From Propionibacteriaceae bacterium (GTDB taxonomy: Bacteria > Actinomycetota > Actinomycetes > Propionibacteriales > Propionibacteriaceae): a stretch of DNA of 64,000 nt. Positions 37,203 through 48,972 of the stretch are shown in pieces (the stretch's first letter is position 1; each line of letters starts with the position of its first letter). The notes beneath the pieces were generated by a model that searched no databases, was not told where the DNA came from, and saw nothing but the letters and a program-made list of their open reading frames with translations. The position numbers were made by a program, and so were the translations under genes. The stretch is taken from positions 1 to 64,000 of the forward strand of contig JAFKJK010000010.1 in the NCBI GenBank assembly GCA_017306015.1, read 5' to 3'.

Positions 37203-38534
37203 TTGACCCAGACCGACTGGATCCTGCTGGCCATCGCGGTGGTCTGCGTCCTGCTGGCCGCGCTGGTGACCGCGGCTGAGGCCGCGCTGGCAGCCATCTC
37301 GAAGTCCCGCGCAGAGGGCCTGGTCGCCGAGGGACGCCGCGGCGCCAACCGGCTGCTGCTGATCGCCCAGGACCCGGCGCCGTACGTGAACACCTCGTTC
37401 CTGCTGCGGATCCTGCTGGAGGTGGTCGCGACCGTGATCACCGCGCTGCAGTTCTTCGAGCACTTCGCCCAGACGTGGGAGCGGTTGCTGTACCCGGGGC
37501 TGACCATGCTCGCGGTGTCGTTCATTCTTCTCAGCGTGGCGCCGCGGACGCTGGGCCGGCAGCACGCGGCGTCGGTCGCGTTGGCGGCGTCGGCCCCGAT
37601 CGGGGCGCTGGCCACGGTGTTCGCGCCGATCTCACAGGTGCTGATCCTGATCGGCAACGCGCTCACCCCGGGCAAGGGGTTCACCGAGGGACCGTTCACC
37701 TCCGAGGCCGAACTGCGCGAACTCGTCGACATGGCCGAGGCGCGGGAACTGATCGAGGCCGGTGAGCGGGAGATGATCCACTCGGTCTTCGAACTGGGTG
37801 ACACCATCGTCAAGGAAGTCATGGTGCCGCGCACCGAGATGGTCTACATCGAGGCGTCCAAGACGCTGCGACAAGCGCTTTCGCTCGCGCTGAGGTCGGG
37901 CTTCAGCCGGATCCCGGTGATCGCCGACGACGTGGACGACGTCGTCGGCGTCCTCTACCTGAAGGACGTGATGCGGCGCCTGTACGACAACCCGCGGGCC
38001 GAGACGTCGGAGAAGGTCGCCTCGCTGATGCGTCCGCCCACCTTCTGCCCGGACTCCAAGCCGGTCGACGAGCTGCTGCACGAGATGCAGCTCAACCGCT
38101 CGCACGTGGTGATCGTCATCGATGAGTTCGGCGGGACCGCGGGCCTGGCCACCATCGAGGACGTCCTGGAGGAGATCGTCGGCGAGATCGTGGACGAGTA
38201 CGACGACGAGGTCGCTCCGGTCACCCAGCTGGCTGAGGGGCGCTTCCGGGTGTCGGCGCGGCTCGGGGTCGAGGACCTCGGCGAGCTGTTCGGGCTGAAG
38301 CTCGACGACGACGACGTCGACACCGTGCTCGGGCTGATGGCCAAGGAGCTCGACAAGGTGCCGATCCCGGGCTCGGTCGTCACCTGGAACGGCATCGAAC
38401 TGACCGCCGAGCGCGGCGAGGGCCGGCGCCACACCATCCAGACCGTGCTCGCCTCGCGCGTCCCCGATACCGCCGACGCGGCGGCCGAGGCGGCGGCGAG
38501 GCTGGCCGAGGAGTCGGCAGCGAGGAACACATGA
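37203..38534 (+). CDS. CNNM/CorC-family (hemolysin-like) membrane protein
   Basis: 443 residues from the TTG at 37203. DUF21 transmembrane domain (~1-185) with TAAEAALAAISKSR, then two CBS motifs (MVPRTEMVYIEA; RSHVVIVIDEFGGTAGLATI) and a C-terminal CorC/HlyC domain (GRFRVSARLGVEDLGELFGL). The family takes part in magnesium or cobalt efflux/homeostasis and binds ATP in the CBS pair. Overlaps era by four bases. Confidence 0.93.
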   Translation: MTQTDWILLAIAVVCVLLAALVTAAEAALAAISKSRAEGLVAEGRRGANRLLLIAQDPAPYVNTSFLLRILLEVVATVITALQFFEHFAQTWERLLYPGLTMLAVSFILLSVAPRTLGRQHAASVALAASAPIGALATVFAPISQVLILIGNALTPGKGFTEGPFTSEAELRELVDMAEARELIEAGEREMIHSVFELGDTIVKEVMVPRTEMVYIEASKTLRQALSLALRSGFSRIPVIADDVDDVVGVLYLKDVMRRLYDNPRAETSEKVASLMRPPTFCPDSKPVDELLHEMQLNRSHVVIVIDEFGGTAGLATIEDVLEEIVGEIVDEYDDEVAPVTQLAEGRFRVSARLGVEDLGELFGLKLDDDDVDTVLGLMAKELDKVPIPGSVVTWNGIELTAERGEGRRHTIQTVLASRVPDTADAAAEAAARLAEESAARNT

Positions 38535-39442
38535 GATCCGGTTTCGCCTGCTTCGTCGGCCGTCCCAATGCCGGGAAGTCGACGCTCACCAACGCGCTGG
38601 TCGGCGCCAAGGTCGCGATCGCGTCCTCGAAGCCGCAGACCACCCGGCACGCCGTCCGCGGGATCGTGAACCGACCGGACGCCCAGTTGGTGCTGATCGA
38701 CACCCCCGGACTGCACCGTCCCCGGACCCTGCTCGGCGAGCGGCTCAACGACGTCGTCCGGGACACCTGGTCGGAGGTGGACGTGATCGGGGTCTGCCTG
38801 CCCGCCAACCAGCGGATCGGGCCAGGGGATGAGTACCTGGTGTCGCAGTTGGCGATGCTGGGCACCCAGGCCCACCTCGTGGCCCTGGCCACCAAGTCCG
38901 ACCTGACGTCGCGGGCCCGGATGGCCCAGCACCTGCTGAAGATCGCCTCCCTGGAGGAGCAGTTCGGCATCCAGTGGGCCAGCATCATCCCGGTATCCGC
39001 CCTCACCGACGACCAGGTCGACGTGGTCGCGGACGAACTGGTCAAGCTCCTGCCCGAGGGGCCCGCGCTGTACCCGGACGGCGAGGTAACCGACGAGCCG
39101 ACCGAGACGATGATCGCCGAACTGATCCGCGAGGCCGCCCTCGAAGGCGTCCGGGACGAGCTGCCGCACTCGCTGATGGTGGTCGTGGACGAGCTGGGGG
39201 AACGCCCTGATCGACCTGCTGACAAGCCGTTGCTGGATGTCTATGCCTCGATGATCGTCGAGCGGGACTCGCAGAAGGGCATCATGATCGGGCATGCCGG
39301 CGAGCGGCTGAAGGAGATCGGGACGGTCGCCAGGAAGCAGATCGCCGAACTGGTCGGCATGCCCGTCCACCTCGACCTGAAAGTGAAAGTGCTCAAGGAC
39401 TGGCAGCGAAACCCCAAGCACCTGAACCGGCTGGGGTTCTGA
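38531..39442 (+). CDS. era: GTPase Era
   Basis: 303 residues. G1 GRPNAGKST, G3 DTPGL, G4 TKSD and the C-terminal KH domain (KGIMIGHAGERLKEIGTVAR, ending KDWQRNPKHLNRLGF) are all present. Era binds the 3' end of 16S rRNA during 30S assembly, working with YbeY encoded just upstream. The next start follows the stop with one base between. Confidence 0.97.
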   Translation: MRSGFACFVGRPNAGKSTLTNALVGAKVAIASSKPQTTRHAVRGIVNRPDAQLVLIDTPGLHRPRTLLGERLNDVVRDTWSEVDVIGVCLPANQRIGPGDEYLVSQLAMLGTQAHLVALATKSDLTSRARMAQHLLKIASLEEQFGIQWASIIPVSALTDDQVDVVADELVKLLPEGPALYPDGEVTDEPTETMIAELIREAALEGVRDELPHSLMVVVDELGERPDRPADKPLLDVYASMIVERDSQKGIMIGHAGERLKEIGTVARKQIAELVGMPVHLDLKVKVLKDWQRNPKHLNRLGF

Positions 39443-39443
39443 C

Positions 39444-40148
39444 GTGGCCGGCGGGGAGGTGGCCTCGCGGTTGGCCACGGCCCGGGCGCGGGTGGAGGCA
39501 GCCTGTGCGGCCGCCGGTCGCCCCGCTGGTTCCGTCCGTGTGCTGCTGGCCACCAAGACCCAGCCGGCCGCGCTGATCCGCGAAGCCTTCGAACTGCCGG
39601 ACGCGTCCGGCATGCTGCGCGGCGAGAACCGGGTGCAGGAACTCGTCGCCAAGGGTCCCGACCTGGCCGACCTGGACGTCGAGACCCACCTGATCGGGCC
39701 GCTGCAGTCGAACAAGGTCAACGCTGCGCTGCGGTGGGTCGGTTGCGTCGAGTCGGTGGACTCGGTGGAACTGGGCCGGCGGCTGGCGTCCCGGCTGGAG
39801 CCCGGCCGGGTGCTGGACGTGATGGTGCAGGTGAACGTCTCGGGCGAGGCGACCAAGAGTGGCGTCCGGCCTGACGAGGCGTTGGCGCTCGCCCGGGGGT
39901 TGGCTTCGACCGAGGGCCTCAGCCTGACGGGCTTCATGACCATCGGGGCCAACACCCCGGACGAGCAGGTGATCCGGGACGGCTACGCCGCCCTGCGACA
40001 GATCCGCGACGCGGCCGTCTCCGAGGGCCTGGCCGACCAGCTGGAGCTGTCCATGGGCATGACCGCCGACCTCGAACTCGCGATCGCCGAGGGCGCCACG
40101 ATCGTCCGCCTCGGCACCGCAGTGTTCGGCCCCCGTCCGCCCGCCTGA
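39444..40148 (+). CDS. YggS/PROSC-family pyridoxal phosphate homeostasis protein
   Basis: 234 residues from the GTG at 39444. The PLP lysine lies in VLLATKTQP, followed by GENRVQELVAKG, LIGPLQSNKVN and the late SMGMTADLELAIAEGATIVRLGTAVFG. This single-domain barrel family buffers PLP and has no known catalysis. The repeat cluster starts within the stop region of this gene. Confidence 0.95.
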   Translation: MAGGEVASRLATARARVEAACAAAGRPAGSVRVLLATKTQPAALIREAFELPDASGMLRGENRVQELVAKGPDLADLDVETHLIGPLQSNKVNAALRWVGCVESVDSVELGRRLASRLEPGRVLDVMVQVNVSGEATKSGVRPDEALALARGLASTEGLSLTGFMTIGANTPDEQVIRDGYAALRQIRDAAVSEGLADQLELSMGMTADLELAIAEGATIVRLGTAVFGPRPPA

Positions 40149-40335
40149 ACCGACGGGGACAGGTACTTCGGTTCAGACGGACGCATGAGCAGGGGCGAGC
40201 CGACGGGGACGGGGCGAACCGACGGGGACAGGTACTTCGGTTCAGACGCCGCTTGAACCGAAGTACCTGTCCCCGATGGTTCACCGATGGTTCAGTTCAG
40301 GATCTTGAACCGAAGTACCTGTCCCCGATGGTTCA
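40146..40335. repeat. Four-copy cluster of the GGGGACAGGTACTT repeat, two in each direction
   Basis: Forward copies at 40146-40175 and 40215-40244; inverted copies at 40254-40283 and 40306-40335. Forward copy 2 and inverted copy 1 face each other across nine bases and can form a hairpin of nearly 30 pairs. Units begin and end in TGAACCG/CGGTTCA. The first overlaps the yggS stop codon. Likely also acts as terminator before leuA. Confidence 0.9.
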
Positions 40336-40386
40336 GAATCCGGGCATGGGTTGGCGATGAGGTGATCGTGTGTCAGCATGGTTGAC

Positions 40387-40415
40387 ATGTCATGGGCGCG
40401 ACTCCTGCTTGGTCG

Positions 40416-40431
<16 letters not shown>
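40387..40431 (+). CDS. leuA leader peptide (Leu-codon attenuation peptide)
   Basis: A 14-residue frame MSWARLLLGRRSEA with three consecutive leucine codons (CTC CTG CTT, 40402-40410), 75 bases before leuA. An in-frame ATG at 40378 would add MVD. The LLL...GRR pattern is that of actinobacterial leuA leaders. Its last codons lie in the 5' arm of the attenuator hairpin, so ribosome stalling at the Leu codons can change RNA folding. Confidence 0.75.
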
Positions 40432-42294
<1,863 letters not shown>

Positions 42295-42305
42295 GAGTGG
42301 ACGTG

Positions 42306-42343
42306 GTGCCGGGGCCCTCGCTGGGACGGGAGGGCCCCGGCAC
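42306..42343. terminator. Bidirectional terminator between leuA and the exported-protein gene
   Basis: GTGCCGGGGCCCTC (42306-42319) and GAGGGCCCCGGCAC (42330-42343) form a perfect 14-base stem with a 10-base loop. It starts 12 bases after leuA and ends 31 bases after the stop of the convergent gene, so it can serve both. Confidence 0.85.
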
Positions 42344-42374
42344 TGCGGACGAGGCCGATGCGGCGGACGAGCGC

Positions 42375-43019
42375 TCAGGCGCCGAAGGTCCACGCGATCG
42401 GCGCGACGATCCGCAGCCCCTGGTGGCGGTTGTCGGCAGCCGCGGACAGGCGCAGGGTCAGGGTCACCGCGATGCTCTGACCGCCGGCCACTGGGCCGAC
42501 GCCCGCCCTGCTGAGGATGTCGATCGCGTCGGCCCGGCCGAACTCGGTCACCGAACCGCGGAAGATCGTCGTTCCGGCGGCGGTCAGCTCCACCGAGAAC
42601 AGGTCGCACAGGTCGGTGGCCGACCCGCTGACCCGGCCGGACCTCGCCTGGGAGCAGGTGCCGGCGTCCACGGCGAAGCTCCTGGCAGGGGAGGAACCGG
42701 CGTTGGTGAACACCAGCGTCGTGACCCGCGAGCCTCCCGGGGTGACCGGCGACGCGCCGCCGAAGGCGTTGATGCTTGAGCAGCTGGCCGCGCCGGACGC
42801 GTCTACGACGCTGCGGCAGACGACCGTCCCGGTGCTGTCGGACTCCTCGATCGCGAGCCGGTCCGCGGCGGACACCCCGCCGACGGTGAGGCTGCTGGCC
42901 AGTGCTGGTGCCATCCCCGGGAAGAGTGTGAGGACGAGCATCGCCGAAAGCAGGCAGGCCGTCACCATGCCGCCGAGGGACACGACTGAGCGGCGTTGGG
43001 AGCTGGTCGAGACGAGCAC
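42375..43019 (-). CDS. Exported CalY/TasA-like protein with SipW-type signal, copy 2
   Basis: 214 residues from the GTG at 43019, with GGAAGG six bases upstream; longer in-frame starts to 43073 exist. Hydrophobic segment GGMVTACLLSAMLVLTLFPG then APALASSLTVGGVSAADRLA resembles the alternate, SipW-cognate signal class. The mature part is a beta-sandwich with the paired elements TTLVFTNAGSSPARSF and LTLRLSAAADNRHQGLRI, ending PIAWTFGA. The same order and ending (TQGLSITQPIVWTFNA) occur in the protein at 45186, so the two are paralogues. Has four or more Cys, unlike typical TasA. Probably a surface or fibre subunit. Confidence 0.7.
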   Translation of the reverse strand: MLVSTSSQRRSVVSLGGMVTACLLSAMLVLTLFPGMAPALASSLTVGGVSAADRLAIEESDSTGTVVCRSVVDASGAASCSSINAFGGASPVTPGGSRVTTLVFTNAGSSPARSFAVDAGTCSQARSGRVSGSATDLCDLFSVELTAAGTTIFRGSVTEFGRADAIDILSRAGVGPVAGGQSIAVTLTLRLSAAADNRHQGLRIVAPIAWTFGA

Positions 43020-43185
43020 CGAAGGCCTTCCGGGGGTGGAACGTGGCCGTCGCCCGGGTGGACTCTCGCCCACCGGGAACGTGCTGTCAGCCTACGATTG
43101 CGCTACTCGGCCGATCAATGCTCGACCGGAGTTTCCGCCGCCGCCCACCCGGGTGCCTGCCCGGTGACCGGCCGTCAACTACCCG

Positions 43186-45018
43186 TTAGCCGGCTCCGGC
43201 CAGGTAGTGCTCCTGCACCTGGGCTGCGGTCAGGACGGTGGTGTACACCGCCGCGTACTGGATCTGGCCCGTGAAGTAGGCCGGCTTCTCCGTCGTGGTC
43301 GCGCCGCCGGCGTCCGTCCAGGTGGACAGGGTGCCGCAGCCGACCTTCCAGTACCCGGTGTCGGCGTTGATGTTGGGCTGTGGGGCAGTCGCGACGGCGA
43401 CGCCGTCGACGTAGAGCGTCATGCCCGCGGAGGTGGAGTAGGTGCCGACGACGTGGTGCCAGTTGCCGTCGTTGTAGATCGGCCCAACGGGTGTGGCGAC
43501 GATCTTCTGCTCGTTGTAGTAGACCCCGAAGACGATACGTCCGGCCTTGTCCAGGTAGATGTGTCGGTCATAGGTGTTGTCCGACGAAGTGTTGCGGGAG
43601 TTGCCCAGCCCGATGATCTTGCCGTTCAGGGCCTTGCTGTTCGTCATGAACCACGCCTCGATGGAGAACGTCGTGGGCGCGGTGGCGGTGGGGTTGCCGT
43701 ACTGGTAGAGACACTGCGACTTGCCGTCGAAGACCACGGACGCGGTCGTGCCCCGGCAGCCGACACTCGAGTTGACCGTGGACGCGACCAGATAGCGGCC
43801 GGTGCGATTGTTCCCGGAGAGGTCGGGCTCGTTCGACGTCGCCGACCGGGCGGTACCCAGGGCCCACGCCAGGAATGGGACCGGGTTGGCGGTGCTGCTC
43901 ACCGCGTCTGCGCAGTTGTAGTACGTGCGTGTCCCGGTGGTGTTGGTGGAGTTGGTGACCTTGGCGGTCAGAGCCGCGCTCGTACTCGCGAAACTGATCA
44001 CGGAGACACTGATGACGATCGCCAGGACGATGGCGCTGGTCAGGATCAGCCGCCGCCGGCGATCCTTGTCCACTCCGTCTCCCGCGGACGGAGCGGCGGG
44101 CTCGTCCGGTGCCGGCTCGGGCTCCAGCAGAGAGCCGATCCATTCGGTCTCGGCTCCGTCCGCTTCGCCCCCGTTGCCCGGGTCGCTTCCGTCGCCGGAT
44201 TCGTCCGGCTCGGCCCGCTGGACCTCCGGTAGCGCACGAGCCGGGGTGACCTCTTCGGCCCTGATCAGGAACGACAGGCCGAAGGGGATCAGGCAGAGCA
44301 GGAACAGCCCGACCTGCTCCCACCAGTAGAAGCCAAGGGTGGGCGTGAGCGTGTACAGGCCGTGGGCGTTCTGCTCGGTGACGTGGACCATGGTGTCCTG
44401 GCCGCTGGTCAGGCGAGTGCCCAGGACGTCGAGAGGGAAGAGCCCGGTGTTGACGACGTGCATGATGACGCCGCCGAGGTCGGACGGCTCGTAGGCGAGC
44501 TGGGTCAGGCTCACCCACGGACGGAGCCAGACCGCGACCAGGCAGAACACCAGCGTCCAGCCGCTGATCCGGACGATCCACTGCCAGGTGCGATCGAGTG
44601 GCCGGACGAGGGAGAGCGCGTAGACGGCCAGCCCGCCCAGCATCAGCCACGGCAGCCCCTGCCACAGCCAGCCCAGGCCGGGGCCGAGCCAGACGGCGTG
44701 CCCGACCACCTGCTCCGGGGTCACCGGCAGGGGATCCGCTGCGCCGTTGAGGTCGCCCTTGGTGATGAAGGTGCCGTCGGGATTGGCGGTGATGATGCGG
44801 TGGGTGTAGCTGCGATCGTCGCGCTCGTAGGTCACGATGTCGCCGACCCGGTAGGTCGGAGCCGGGCGGGTGACCACCAGCGTCCCGACCGGCGCGGTGG
44901 TGCCCATCGACGGGGTCATCACCGTGTAGAAGCGCAACCCGGCGCTGACCGCGAGCGCGGCCAGCACAGCTGCGGCCGCGACGATCGTGGCCACCCAGAA
45001 CACGGGGCGCTTCATCAT
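43186..45018 (-). CDS. SipW-type signal peptidase fused to an exported LamG domain
   Basis: 610 residues from the first of two ATGs at 45018; an ATG at 45063 is an alternative. Residues 6-28 are a membrane anchor, then the peptidase with Ser37 (VMTPSMG), His73 (YTHRI, the ER/SipW-type His in place of Lys) and Asp89 (TKGDLNG). More helices follow (~118-138, 150-165, 232-252) and a ~60-residue acidic linker. RRRR at 320-323 starts a second hydrophobic segment ending STSAALTAKVTNSTN, much like the SipW-type signal of the neighbour at 45186. Residues ~380-610 are a LamG/concanavalin-like domain (IEAWFMTNSK, GNWHHVVGTYSTSAGMTLYV). It likely processes both neighbours, and perhaps itself. Confidence 0.85.
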   Translation of the reverse strand: MMKRPVFWVATIVAAAAVLAALAVSAGLRFYTVMTPSMGTTAPVGTLVVTRPAPTYRVGDIVTYERDDRSYTHRIITANPDGTFITKGDLNGAADPLPVTPEQVVGHAVWLGPGLGWLWQGLPWLMLGGLAVYALSLVRPLDRTWQWIVRISGWTLVFCLVAVWLRPWVSLTQLAYEPSDLGGVIMHVVNTGLFPLDVLGTRLTSGQDTMVHVTEQNAHGLYTLTPTLGFYWWEQVGLFLLCLIPFGLSFLIRAEEVTPARALPEVQRAEPDESGDGSDPGNGGEADGAETEWIGSLLEPEPAPDEPAAPSAGDGVDKDRRRRLILTSAIVLAIVISVSVISFASTSAALTAKVTNSTNTTGTRTYYNCADAVSSTANPVPFLAWALGTARSATSNEPDLSGNNRTGRYLVASTVNSSVGCRGTTASVVFDGKSQCLYQYGNPTATAPTTFSIEAWFMTNSKALNGKIIGLGNSRNTSSDNTYDRHIYLDKAGRIVFGVYYNEQKIVATPVGPIYNDGNWHHVVGTYSTSAGMTLYVDGVAVATAPQPNINADTGYWKVGCGTLSTWTDAGGATTTEKPAYFTGQIQYAAVYTTVLTAAQVQEHYLAGAG

Positions 45019-45185
45019 GCTTCGTACTGCCTCTACTCCGCTGCTGGTGCTCGACCAGCCCATCTCGAACAGTCTGCCAGCCGGTGGCCCGAGGGCCACG
45101 TCGACAGGCACGCGAACCGGGAGCCAGCCACGCTTCGTGCTGACCCCCGGCTCGCGGGATACATCAGATGTCCTCCCCGCGGGGA

Positions 45186-45860
45186 TCAGGCGTTGAACGT
45201 CCAGACGATCGGCTGGGTGATGGACAGACCCTGCGTGGTCGCGTCGGCGCTGGCCTGGAGCGTGGTGGTGATGGTGAGGGTCACCTCGCCGTTCACGGCG
45301 ACCGCGCCCGGGATCGTGAGCGGCGAGCTCGCGGTCGCGGCGAACGCGGTTGCGGTGTCGTCGAACACGGTGTTGGAGCCGGAGGTGATCTTGATCTTGA
45401 ACGCGCTGCCGAGTGCCGCGACGCTGGCGGTGCCGTTGACGGACCCGTTGTTGGCCTTGGTGATGGTGCCGCCGGCGACCGTGAACGTGCTCGCGGAGAC
45501 CGATCCGATGTTCTTGAACTTGACCGTCGTGGTCGTCGAGCCGCCCGGCTTGAGGGCCATGTAGCCGCTGGTGGTCGGGTTGTCGCCACCGAACTTGTTG
45601 ATCGTGCTGCAGGTGGCGGTCCCGGCTGCGCCGCTGGTGCAGGTGACCTGGGTGCCGGCGTTGTTCGGGCCGGTCTCCTGCATCACCAGCGAGCCGGTGC
45701 CGACGGTGTTGGAGTCGTTGGTGATCGCCGCGGTCAACGCCGAGAAGGTCGGCGTCAGGCTGAAGGCCAGCAGCATCGAGCTGAGGCCACCGGCGATGAT
45801 GGCCGGGAGGGCAAGACGTCGCTTCGCGCGACGTGGTTTGTCCACGCTGTTTTCGTTCAT
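45186..45860 (-). CDS. Exported CalY/TasA-like protein with SipW-type signal, copy 1
   Basis: 224 residues from the ATG at 45860, with GGGGG six bases upstream. After a basic start (KPRRAKRRL) comes the hydrophobic segment LPAIIAGGLSSMLLAFSLTP and then TFSALTAAITNDSNTVGTG, the pattern of SipW-cognate signals where cleavage is near SA/LT. The mature part is Thr/Ser/Gly-rich with one Cys pair (VTCTSGAAGTATCSTINKFG), TVKFKNIGSVSASTF strands and the end QGLSITQPIVWTFNA. Likely a secreted structural subunit. First gene of a minus-strand group with the peptidase-LamG fusion 167 bases downstream. Confidence 0.75.
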   Translation of the reverse strand: MNENSVDKPRRAKRRLALPAIIAGGLSSMLLAFSLTPTFSALTAAITNDSNTVGTGSLVMQETGPNNAGTQVTCTSGAAGTATCSTINKFGGDNPTTSGYMALKPGGSTTTTVKFKNIGSVSASTFTVAGGTITKANNGSVNGTASVAALGSAFKIKITSGSNTVFDDTATAFAATASSPLTIPGAVAVNGEVTLTITTTLQASADATTQGLSITQPIVWTFNA

Positions 45861-45906
45861 GTTGTACCCCCAAAGTACGTCGGATGAGTTCCAACGCATA
45901 CCTTAG

Positions 45907-47526
<1,620 letters not shown>

Positions 47527-47553
47527 CGGCGCCCTTCTTCTGGCTGCGCGCGT

Positions 47554-47976
47554 TCACTCTTCGCGTCTGCGGCGCAGCCAGGTGACTGTCGCGAGCGCTG
47601 AGGCGACAGCGAGGATCGGTGCGACGAACTGCCCGGCCCCGGTCACGAATCCGACGGCGTTGGTGTTGTAGCCGAACACGAGCAACAACAGGGCCGCCAC
47701 AAGGCCCGGCACGGCGACCCATCCCGCAACGCGTCCGTGAGCCAGGCCCAAGGCAAGCCCGCCTGTCATCGCGATTCCGGAGATCAGCGAGACCATCGGA
47801 ACGAGGTCCAGATAGACCAAGAGGAATGGGTCGTACCAGCCATGGTGGGTGACGCCGTGGCCGCCACCTTCCGCACCGAAGACGGTCACATAGGTCGGCA
47901 AGAGCATGACCGCCACAGCTACGACGCTCAGCAGTAGCGAGAATGCCGGTAGGAGCGGTCGTCGTTGTGTCGGCAT
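47554..47976 (-). CDS. Small integral membrane protein, unknown function
   Basis: 140 residues from the ATG at 47976. Four hydrophobic segments (around 11-31, 50-72, 80-100 and 108-130), a His-rich loop GGGHGVTHHGWYDP after the first, and an Arg-rich end WLRRRREE. No known family recognised. Downstream of uppS on the same strand with 20 bases between, so probably co-transcribed. Confidence 0.65.
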   Translation of the reverse strand: MPTQRRPLLPAFSLLLSVVAVAVMLLPTYVTVFGAEGGGHGVTHHGWYDPFLLVYLDLVPMVSLISGIAMTGGLALGLAHGRVAGWVAVPGLVAALLLLVFGYNTNAVGFVTGAGQFVAPILAVASALATVTWLRRRREE

Positions 47977-47996
47977 GAGTGCGAATGAGCCGGCAG

Positions 47997-48785
47997 CTAG
48001 ACCACGTCGTTGGGGACGGCGCCGCCGTAGCGGCGATCCCGGGACGCGTACAGCTCGACCGCGCGCCACAGGTCGCGGCGGTCGAAGTCGGGCCACAGCC
48101 GGTCGAGGAAGACCAGTTCGGCGTACGCCGACTGCCACAGCAGGAAGTTGGACGTCCGCTGCTCTCCCGACGAGCGGACGAACAGGTCGACGTCGGGGAT
48201 CTCGGGTTCGTCGAGGTACTTGCGGAATCGCTCCTCGGTCAGCCGGGACGGATCGAGCTCGCCCCGGGCGGCTGCTTCCGCGATGGCGCGGGCCGCGTCC
48301 ACGATCTCCGCGCGTCCGCCGTAGTTGACGCAGAACTGCAGGGTGAGGACGTCGTTGGGGGCGCTCTGCGCCTCGGCACTCTCCAGTTCGGCGATCACGC
48401 TGCGCCACAGTCTTGGCCGGCGTCCGGCCCAGCGGAGCCGGACGCCCATGGCGTCCAGCTGGTCGCGGCGCCGGTGGATCACGTCGCGGTTGAAGCCCAT
48501 CAGCCAGCGCACCTCGTCGGGGGAGCGCCGCCAGTTCTCGGTGGAGAAGGCGTAGGCCGACAGATATTTCACCCCGATCTCGATGGCGCCCTCGATCACG
48601 TCGAACAGAGCGGCTTCACCCTGCGCGTGCCCGGCCGTCCGCGGGAGGTTGCGAGCCTTGGCCCAGCGGCCGTTGCCGTCCATCACGATCGCGACGTGGC
48701 GGGGGAGCAGTTTCGCGTCGATCACCGGCGGACGCGCTCCCGACGGGTGCGGGATCGGCGGACGGAACTGCTTGCGCTGGGCCAC
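47997..48785 (-). CDS. uppS: Isoprenyl transferase (undecaprenyl/decaprenyl diphosphate synthase)
   Basis: 262 residues from the GTG at 48785. [20 protein letters not shown] with catalytic Asp, [23 protein letters not shown] and the late [20 protein letters not shown]...E..F are diagnostic of cis-prenyltransferases. It makes the C50/C55 lipid carrier for cell-wall synthesis from farnesyl or related diphosphate. In related genomes uppS sits next to recO; here recO is 4 kb away. Confidence 0.96.
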   Translation of the reverse strand: MAQRKQFRPPIPHPSGARPPVIDAKLLPRHVAIVMDGNGRWAKARNLPRTAGHAQGEAALFDVIEGAIEIGVKYLSAYAFSTENWRRSPDEVRWLMGFNRDVIHRRRDQLDAMGVRLRWAGRRPRLWRSVIAELESAEAQSAPNDVLTLQFCVNYGGRAEIVDAARAIAEAAARGELDPSRLTEERFRKYLDEPEIPDVDLFVRSSGEQRTSNFLLWQSAYAELVFLDRLWPDFDRRDLWRAVELYASRDRRYGGAVPNDVV

Positions 48786-48921
48786 GTCCTCAGCCTAGTG
48801 AGCGCGCCACCTCGCGACCGCTCCGTTTCCCGCTGACGACCCGCTTCCGCCCAGCGCGAACAAGTTGAGTCCGGGGGACTCAAGTCGCTTGCGTCGGCGT
48901 TGGGACAGATGCACACTGGTG

Positions 48922-48948
48922 TTAGCACTCAGACAGTGAGAGTGCTAA
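48922..48948 (+). promoter_or_regulatory. CIRCE operator of hsp20
   Basis: TTAGCACTC (48922-48930), nine bases, GAGTGCTAA (48940-48948): the classical CIRCE sequence without mismatch. It ends 24 bases before the hsp20 start, overlapping the expected promoter/+1 region. Confidence 0.95.
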
Positions 48949-48972
48949 CGCAAGACGAGAGGAGCAACTGAG

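Noticed and set aside
43186..45894. 902-residue minus-strand frame as a single protein
   Set aside because: The upstream ~290 residues are an out-of-frame reading of the CalY-like gene at 45186; the peptidase anchor and catalytic region start naturally at 45018.
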